Below, piece after piece: positions 58,444 to 64,000 of a DNA stretch of 64,000 bases (position 1 is its first letter; each line of letters begins with the position of its first letter). The position numbers and the translations under genes were made by a program. The notes beneath the pieces were generated by a model. It ran no database searches, was not told the DNA's origin, and worked only from the letters and a program-made list of their open reading frames with translations. This DNA is from Lachnospiraceae bacterium UBA7196 (lineage in GTDB: Bacteria; Bacillota; Clostridia; Lachnospirales; Lachnospiraceae), in contig DKUU01000041.1 of NCBI GenBank assembly GCA_002490835.1, positions 53,390-117,389 on the forward strand. Direction: 5' to 3'.

Positions 58444-58486
58444 ACACGCTTTCCTTTCTTTCAATCTACAAACGCAATCCTTATTC

Positions 58487-61400
58487 TCACTTAACCTTTA
58501 CTATATATCTTACGGTAACAGGCTTTACATTATCCGCCTGTTCCGCAAAAGTTACCTTAAATTGCAGGGAATAGCTCTTCCCTTTGACCGCACGTCCCCC
58601 GCGCGTCATGGTAAGCGTCCCCTTCCCCTCTCCATGATAGGAATAAGCAAAGGCATCCGTGTTTCCCACAAGCGCCACATTTTCGATCTCAGGCGCATCC
58701 GCCCCTTTTAAGACCGCTTTCATGTCTAAGTCCACAGAATTATAGGAACCGCTGTACATCAGGGCGGTCTTTGGCGAAGCGCTCACCTTCGCGCTGCCCT
58801 GCTTTACCTTAAATTTCACGGGAGACGTCCGAATTTCTTCCGTATCCCCGTTCACATTCCGCACGGTAAGTATGGGCGTCACCGTGTACTGATATTTAAT
58901 AACGAGTGTTTCGTTATTTTTCGCCCGCAGCTCTACGGTCTTCCCGTCCTCACTCCATCTTGCGCGGAACAGATGCGCGTCCCGCCCTGTCAGCTTCACT
59001 TCTCTGTCCGCCGGGATCGAAAACGTACCGTTCACCGCCTTTAAGGAAGGCGTCAATGTCATATAGCTCCCTTCCCTGTTGAGGACGTCGATACTGCCCT
59101 TGGCTGCAATCTTTACCGCTTTATCGGGCGCAGTATTCACCACCTTCAAGGTCAGGGGCGTTTTCCAAATCTGTCCGTCTTTCGCCGCCTGCACTACAAA
59201 TTTGTAAGAACCGGCTTCCACCGCCTTATTGTTCAGCCGCGCCGCCACTTTATAACACCCGTTTTCTTTTACGACGGAAAAGATCACCTGACTGTTCTGC
59301 ACCAGCGCCAGCGCCTTTTTCTTTGTATCTTTCGGATCGCAGTAAACGCTTATCCGCACATTCTGTGCCGCAAGGATGTCTCCGCCATTCTTCCATCTGA
59401 CGGCAGTGGAAGCCGCCTCATATCCTCTGTAGACTTCGTTCGCATTGAGCTGCAAAGTTTTCTTCTCCAAGCCAATAGCAGGCTCCCCCATATTCACCTT
59501 CACAGTGCAGACTAAATTTGCGGCTTCCGTCCATTCGCCGCTGCGCAGCCGGATCGTCATGCGAAAGCTATCCGCCTGATTCAGGTTACTGCCCTGTAAC
59601 AGTATTGCCTGCTCCGCCTGCAGCAGCTTCGGTTCATAATTTCCTTTGGCTCCTGCAGTTGCGTATTCATCTATCGCCAAATCTTCCCAAGGAAGCGTTT
59701 CCGCATTTTTAATGTCGATCCGCGCTGTAGTAAAGCCGCTCTTTGGATACAGCGTCGCCGTTTCGATAACAGGCGATATCTTAAGCGCCTGTTTCTCCAC
59801 TCCTACTGTGAAAGGCAGATCCAAAAGCTTCCAACCGGCAAACTTGATCTTTAACGTTCCCTTTTTAATGCCGTTTATGGTCGCTCCCACAGCCGGCTTC
59901 ACATAATACCCCGAATCGTACGACTCCACCAGATAAGGACAGCCTGTAAGATACGCATACTCGATTTTTTCCTCTGTATCGATGCTCACCGGGCTCTCTG
60001 TATCCTTATTGAAAAGGTTCAGTTTGTTTTTCTGCTTCACACTGCATTGGGGCTTTACAGAAACCACCTTCACGGTAACAGGCAGATAATAAACTTTGTT
60101 CTCTCCCACCCGGACATAGAGCCGCATCTTGTAAACGCCCGTCTTCGTGTCCGCTTTCGCCGTGATGCGGCAGTTCCAGCGGCTGTTATCCGGTGCACAT
60201 TCGCCCGTCAGCGTAAATTTTTGACTGTTTTTTCCGTTTTGCCCTGCATCCTCGAGAGAAACGGATGTGACCGGATAAAAAGCTCCCGTCCTGTCCTTTG
60301 CGGCATACAGGCAAAACGCCGTCTCCTCGCGCCAGATATTGACCGTAACCGTCTCCTCGCTAAGTCCCGGACAAGCATCCGCCACCACAAGCGTCAGCGT
60401 GTGAGAAGTCTTCGCCGTATCGTTGCCCGTCACCGTAATCTGCGCAGTTCCGGCCGCCCTGACCATAAGCGGAATCTCAAACTGCACCGTATCCGCCGGC
60501 TTAACTGTAGATGCCTTCAAAGCCACAACCTTACTGTTGCTGCTTTTGACAGTAAGCTTAGTCACGCCTGTCATCTCCAACCGTATCCTACTGTTGATCC
60601 CTTGCGCAGCCCCTGTCGGAAAATCACTGAGTTCGGCCGCGTACTGATAGGAATCCTCCTCTCCGATCTTTCCAAAATGCTCCAGCCCTGTAACTTGAAA
60701 AGCTGTTCCCACCGATTCCGCCACAGTGAGCTTCTGACTGGCTCTGAAGGTTTTGGAACCCAGCTTCAACGCCGCGTTCAGCACCGCGTTTCCGGATTCA
60801 AGCGCAGTCAATCTCGTCTTTCCCTCCGCATTGGTCACCGTTTCCACCCGAATGACCTCCGGCTTACTGCTGGTCAGCGTAAGGCTTTTGTCCAACTGTT
60901 TCAGCAGTTCTGTTTTCTTTTTTTGATACCACGTGTTATTTTTTAATGCCTCGTTCTTTTCTTCGAACTGTACCAGCGTTTCCTCAACAAAATAGTTTAC
61001 ATAACAATGTGACACCCAGCCGCTTTTCAGGACAGAAACCTCCTGCAGTACGTTGTCATTATCACTATGCTTCACGCACATCGAAATCTTCTCCACCGTG
61101 AGGAAATACACGGGCAGAAGCGTCTCCGCAGGCTGCTCATCCTCCGCGAGCCGATACGCCGCCGGAAACGTCTTTGACCGCTGACCGGCAAACTGCACTA
61201 AAGATGTGTCCGGATATTTCCAGCTCCACCCCTCCGGCAGTTCCACATCCCGTAAGGTACTCTGGGTATTCGTCAGGGCAATCAGACAGGGGCAATCGGC
61301 TTCTGCAGGCAGCACAGCGGTCTGCTGTACCGTCACCTCACAGGACGCCTTCCCTCTGCCCTGCGCTTCCGCTATTCCTGCGGCCGGATTTCCTGCTTCG

Positions 61401-63547
61401 TCAACGATCTCGGCCGTGATCGTTGTGGTACCCGCAGCAAGCGCAAGCATCGTAACCGTGTTCCCGCCAATCAACTCCGCTGCTGACGCCATTCCTCCGT
61501 TTTCCTGCCGATACCAAAAGACGGCCTTATTCGGATCATCAGACTTCCATTTGATATACTTTCCGCTGTTTTCCCACTTTGTGCCCGCCGGGCTCAGATA
61601 GACCCTCAGCTGCCTTTCCTCCTGCCGTCTCATCGTGACGCTGCTCTCCCGCATCTGCATCACCGGCAGTTCGGCATTTGTCACCTTCACTTCGCAGGAG
61701 AGAACTTTCAGACCGTTATCCACGTTGGCCCAGATTTTGGCCTCACCCACGCCCACAGGCGTGACGACGCCGTCCGCATCCACCGCCGCCACATTCCCGT
61801 TCTCACTGGTCCAGCAAATGACGTCCGTGGCTGGCGCATTCCCGTCCATGACCGTCAGTTTCTTCGCCATCCCCTGAGAATCTCCTCCCTGCAGCTCAAA
61901 CGACATGCTGTAAGAATCCGTCTGTTCATCGGATACGATCCCCTCCGCCGCCAGTGTATATCTGGAAACCTTGACCGAGCAGGCGGCCTGTATTCCGTTT
62001 GCGGCAGTGACCGTGACCGTGGCCTCTCCCACACCCTTTGCCGTCACCACGCCGTTTTCATCCACCGTCGCTACCGTTTCTTTCGTACTATTCCATGTCA
62101 GGGTTTTATCCGCCGCATTGGACGGCTGCAGAGCCGCATGGAGCGCTCCCTGCTCCTTTCCGTCCGTATCGCCCAGCAAAAGATGAAGATTTTCGCTGTC
62201 CAGAGTCACTTTCTCCACTTCCTTCGGCGCATCGGTCAGGGAAAAGAAATCCACGTTGTAGCTGATCGTCGCCGCCTTGCCGTCCTTATCCTTAAGTCCC
62301 GCGACGGTCACATGAAACTGGGAAGTTTTGCCGTAACTTACGTCGTTCGGGCGGAAAATGATACAGTTTGGCATGCCATACCCGCCTGTATTCACCGCAA
62401 AATAGCCGTCCTGCTTACTCTGCGAAAAAGTCCATGTTTTTCCGGAAGAAACATTTTTCAAAGTCACAACGACCTGTCCCTGTTCCGCCGTTTTATAATC
62501 GTTCCCAAGACTCAGCGTCCAAGGCGTTCCGGAGCCGTTCATCAGCTCGATCGGCATGTTTTTTGCGGGCCATGCCACATAATCCGTGATACTGCTGCCC
62601 TTCCTGTCAAAAGCATACATCGCGGAATAGGCCCCCACCGCGCCGAAACCGGTCTGCGACATAGCCGGATTAAGCACCCATCTGCGATGGCCCATTCTGG
62701 CAATATTAGAAGCATCGCCGTCATACATCCAGCCGTTTAACAATGACTGCGCCATATTGCCGTAATTCCACGCGATATTACTGCTGGAACACCCCTTGTA
62801 TCCCTTTTGATAAAGATCGTCCGGAAATCCGCCCGGCTGCGCCGGCGTATGCGACAGTTCATTGTTGACAGCATTGACCAGCGCCCCCGCCTGCGTCAAT
62901 TCTATGTAATCCCCGCTCAGCGTCACATTGGCGGGAACTCCCGCCACATAACGGATAAAATTCAGCAGATTCAGCGCGTTCTCCAGACTGTCGCCCGACA
63001 AATGCCCTGCCTTGTAAGGACTTTTTGTGGAAGGTCTTTCGCTGTAACTGTTTGCTGCACTCAAATTCCACGGATACTCCTGATACCGCCTGATGATATC
63101 TGCCGTGCTTGGCGTCTGTAAGACCGTGCTGTCCTGACTAGTTGACATAACATCTGCATTATAAGAAAAGACACCGTTCCCGCTCCCGCTTTCCGTCAGC
63201 AAAGGCGGTTCTCCCAGCATCTGTCCTGCTCCGGGAATCTGTTCCGGCAAGAGTTCTTCCTCTGCGCCCGGCGCATTTTCCGAGACAGACTCTTCCTCTT
63301 CCTCCGGCGTATTTTCCGAGACAGATTCTTCCTCTCCCGCTGCCGGCTTCTCTGTCTCGCCGGATACAGGCTCCTCCTCTTCTACAGGCGGCTGTCCGTC
63401 TTCCGCAGGTGTGGAAATCACGGTATTTTCCGACAGAGTCTCCGGTGCGGCGTACACACTGCCCAGCGTACCCTCCGCTGACAACAGGGCCGCCAGCAGA
63501 AATGCAACCGCCCTTCTTAAGTTTCTCTCAGCTTTTCTTCTCCCCAT
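58487..63547 (-). CDS. 1686-residue secreted CAP-domain protein with Ig-like (BIG2) repeats
   Basis: A Sec signal (residues 1-33, ending SVYA) is followed by a Glu/Pro/Ser-rich spacer with repeats of the form EEESVSEN (to about 110). A CAP/SCP domain (about 190-330) carries NALNLLNFIRYVAGVP, ELSHTP and GHRRWVLNP. At least three BIG2-type Ig-like domains follow (first about 444-525: LTWNSTKETVATVDENGVV, AKGVGEATVTVTA), then a long tail of beta-rich modules to the end. There is no LPXTG motif, membrane tail or S-layer domain, so it is secreted or held non-covalently. It overlaps the upstream mmcQ-like gene by 20 bases, which suggests coupled translation. A role in adhesion or wall interaction is inferred. 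Confidence 0.85.
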   Translation of the reverse strand: MGRRKAERNLRRAVAFLLAALLSAEGTLGSVYAAPETLSENTVISTPAEDGQPPVEEEEPVSGETEKPAAGEEESVSENTPEEEEESVSENAPGAEEELLPEQIPGAGQMLGEPPLLTESGSGNGVFSYNADVMSTSQDSTVLQTPSTADIIRRYQEYPWNLSAANSYSERPSTKSPYKAGHLSGDSLENALNLLNFIRYVAGVPANVTLSGDYIELTQAGALVNAVNNELSHTPAQPGGFPDDLYQKGYKGCSSSNIAWNYGNMAQSLLNGWMYDGDASNIARMGHRRWVLNPAMSQTGFGAVGAYSAMYAFDRKGSSITDYVAWPAKNMPIELMNGSGTPWTLSLGNDYKTAEQGQVVVTLKNVSSGKTWTFSQSKQDGYFAVNTGGYGMPNCIIFRPNDVSYGKTSQFHVTVAGLKDKDGKAATISYNVDFFSLTDAPKEVEKVTLDSENLHLLLGDTDGKEQGALHAALQPSNAADKTLTWNSTKETVATVDENGVVTAKGVGEATVTVTAANGIQAACSVKVSRYTLAAEGIVSDEQTDSYSMSFELQGGDSQGMAKKLTVMDGNAPATDVICWTSENGNVAAVDADGVVTPVGVGEAKIWANVDNGLKVLSCEVKVTNAELPVMQMRESSVTMRRQEERQLRVYLSPAGTKWENSGKYIKWKSDDPNKAVFWYRQENGGMASAAELIGGNTVTMLALAAGTTTITAEIVDEAGNPAAGIAEAQGRGKASCEVTVQQTAVLPAEADCPCLIALTNTQSTLRDVELPEGWSWKYPDTSLVQFAGQRSKTFPAAYRLAEDEQPAETLLPVYFLTVEKISMCVKHSDNDNVLQEVSVLKSGWVSHCYVNYFVEETLVQFEEKNEALKNNTWYQKKKTELLKQLDKSLTLTSSKPEVIRVETVTNAEGKTRLTALESGNAVLNAALKLGSKTFRASQKLTVAESVGTAFQVTGLEHFGKIGEEDSYQYAAELSDFPTGAAQGINSRIRLEMTGVTKLTVKSSNSKVVALKASTVKPADTVQFEIPLMVRAAGTAQITVTGNDTAKTSHTLTLVVADACPGLSEETVTVNIWREETAFCLYAAKDRTGAFYPVTSVSLEDAGQNGKNSQKFTLTGECAPDNSRWNCRITAKADTKTGVYKMRLYVRVGENKVYYLPVTVKVVSVKPQCSVKQKNKLNLFNKDTESPVSIDTEEKIEYAYLTGCPYLVESYDSGYYVKPAVGATINGIKKGTLKIKFAGWKLLDLPFTVGVEKQALKISPVIETATLYPKSGFTTARIDIKNAETLPWEDLAIDEYATAGAKGNYEPKLLQAEQAILLQGSNLNQADSFRMTIRLRSGEWTEAANLVCTVKVNMGEPAIGLEKKTLQLNANEVYRGYEAASTAVRWKNGGDILAAQNVRISVYCDPKDTKKKALALVQNSQVIFSVVKENGCYKVAARLNNKAVEAGSYKFVVQAAKDGQIWKTPLTLKVVNTAPDKAVKIAAKGSIDVLNREGSYMTLTPSLKAVNGTFSIPADREVKLTGRDAHLFRARWSEDGKTVELRAKNNETLVIKYQYTVTPILTVRNVNGDTEEIRTSPVKFKVKQGSAKVSASPKTALMYSGSYNSVDLDMKAVLKGADAPEIENVALVGNTDAFAYSYHGEGKGTLTMTRGGRAVKGKSYSLQFKVTFAEQADNVKPVTVRYIVKVK

Positions 63548-63902
63548 GGAGCTTTCGTCCCTCTTCCTTTTTTCTCCCCGCCACCAGATCGTAGCTCTCC
63601 GCGATCATGCGCTTTACATCCTCATCGGGAACGGTGTCGTCCAAAATCACCGTGTTCCAGTGTTCTTTGTTCTGATGGTAACCCGGCAGCACCGCTTCGT
63701 AAGTCTGCCGCCAAAAATCCCGCCATGCGGGGTCCACCTTGATGTTGATGCGCATCGTTCCTTCATATTCATAGGTCCACAAAAATGCCTTTCTGTTACT
63801 GCGGCATCTTACCAACACCCAGTTATCATCATGAAAAGGCGTGTCCCGATAGACATTTGGGAAGGACAGCCCGTATTGCAAAGCTTCCTCTCTTGTTTTC
63901 AT
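63528..63902 (-). CDS. MmcQ/YjbR family protein
   Basis: A 124-residue protein of the MmcQ/YjbR double-wing fold. The typical opening is MKTREEALQYGLSFPNVYRDTPF, with the conserved W in WVLVRCRSNRKAFLW, NIKVDPAWRDFWRQTY, and YHQNKEHWNTVILDDTVPDE near the end. Annotated as DNA-binding by fold, but no function has been shown that I know of. GGGG lies six bases before the ATG, and a good promoter lies 30-60 bases upstream. Its end overlaps the start of the giant secreted protein. Confidence 0.9.
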   Translation of the reverse strand: MKTREEALQYGLSFPNVYRDTPFHDDNWVLVRCRSNRKAFLWTYEYEGTMRINIKVDPAWRDFWRQTYEAVLPGYHQNKEHWNTVILDDTVPDEDVKRMIAESYDLVAGRKKEEGRKLHGEKKS

Positions 63903-63932
63903 AAGTTACCCCGCCTTACCTCCAGTGTTTCC

Positions 63933-63962
63933 AGTATAACACTCAACTGCCCGCCTTTTCAA
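63933..63962 (-). promoter_or_regulatory. Promoter of the mmcQ-like gene and the giant secreted protein
   Basis: Minus strand TTGAAA (63957-63962), 18 bases, TATACT (63933-63938), 30 bases before the start. The last 40 bases of the window hold nothing else recognisable. Confidence 0.65.
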
Positions 63963-64000
63963 TGGTTTTCCTTTCCGTGATAGCGTAAGTTTATTGTAGG

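Noticed and set aside
1..64000. CRISPR array, rRNA operon, complete insertion sequence, prophage or secondary-metabolite cluster
   Set aside because: No regularly spaced repeats, no rRNA, no intact transposase or structural phage genes, and no peptide-synthetase or lantibiotic synthesis genes were seen on either strand.

Overview
The window looks like a chromosomal segment of a Firmicute of the Lachnospiraceae type (gut Clostridia). The evidence is moderate GC content, strong AGGAGG ribosome sites, YesM/YesN-type sensor pairs, CUT1 sugar importers without their own ATPase, several families typical of that group (zinc-ribbon DUF6320, DUF6171, CD1871A-type CXXC peptides, Rpn nucleases) and no outer-membrane genes. 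The genus is not resolved.

Layout. 0-3.2 kb: a partial, divergently read gene (probably a hydrolase), an acyltransferase, a zinc-ribbon membrane protein and a DUF4125 protein. 3.3-15.3 kb (minus strand): a coherent operon for N-acetylglucosamine disaccharides. It holds a GH94 N,N'-diacetylchitobiose phosphorylase, a hexose-phosphate mutase, a YesM sensor kinase, a binding protein, two permeases, a YesN regulator, nagB and nagA. Together these give import, phosphorolysis to GlcNAc-1-P, conversion to GlcNAc-6-P, deacetylation and deamination to fructose-6-P. 15.5-21 kb: two divergent tRNA-Leu genes next to an AT-richer accessory island with an internally deleted integrase remnant, an Rpn nuclease, small unknown genes and at least two broken genes. 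21-32.2 kb: a sugar-binding-domain/GGDEF protein, a divergent carbamoyltransferase, a LanFEG-type lantibiotic-protection transporter with its two-component system, aroA with a GNAT gene, and a TlpA / CXXC peptide / 4Fe-4S membrane protein triad.

32.2-57.2 kb is again dominated by glycan use. A second Rpn gene is preceded by a candidate structured RNA. An alpha-galactoside cluster follows (amylosucrase-like GH13, GH36, two permeases, binding protein, divergent AraC regulator), then two further GH94 phosphorylases in tandem, then a galactan/arabinan group (AraC regulator, MATE exporter, GH53, DUF6171, GH51), a class I amidotransferase, a nucleoid-associated protein and an alanine/glycine symporter. 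57.3-63.9 kb: an Fe-S aldo/keto reductase, a 1686-residue secreted CAP/Ig-like protein and an MmcQ/YjbR protein.

The main theme is energy-saving phosphorolysis: three different GH94 genes lie within 34 kb, one embedded in a complete GlcNAc pathway. The least explained features are non-coding: a predicted pseudoknotted RNA at 33.4 kb with its own promoter, a long hairpin that covers a ribosome site at 18.6 kb, and two multibranched palindromic intergenic elements at 2.4 and 57.2 kb. All functions are read from sequence motifs and remembered families; no searches were run.
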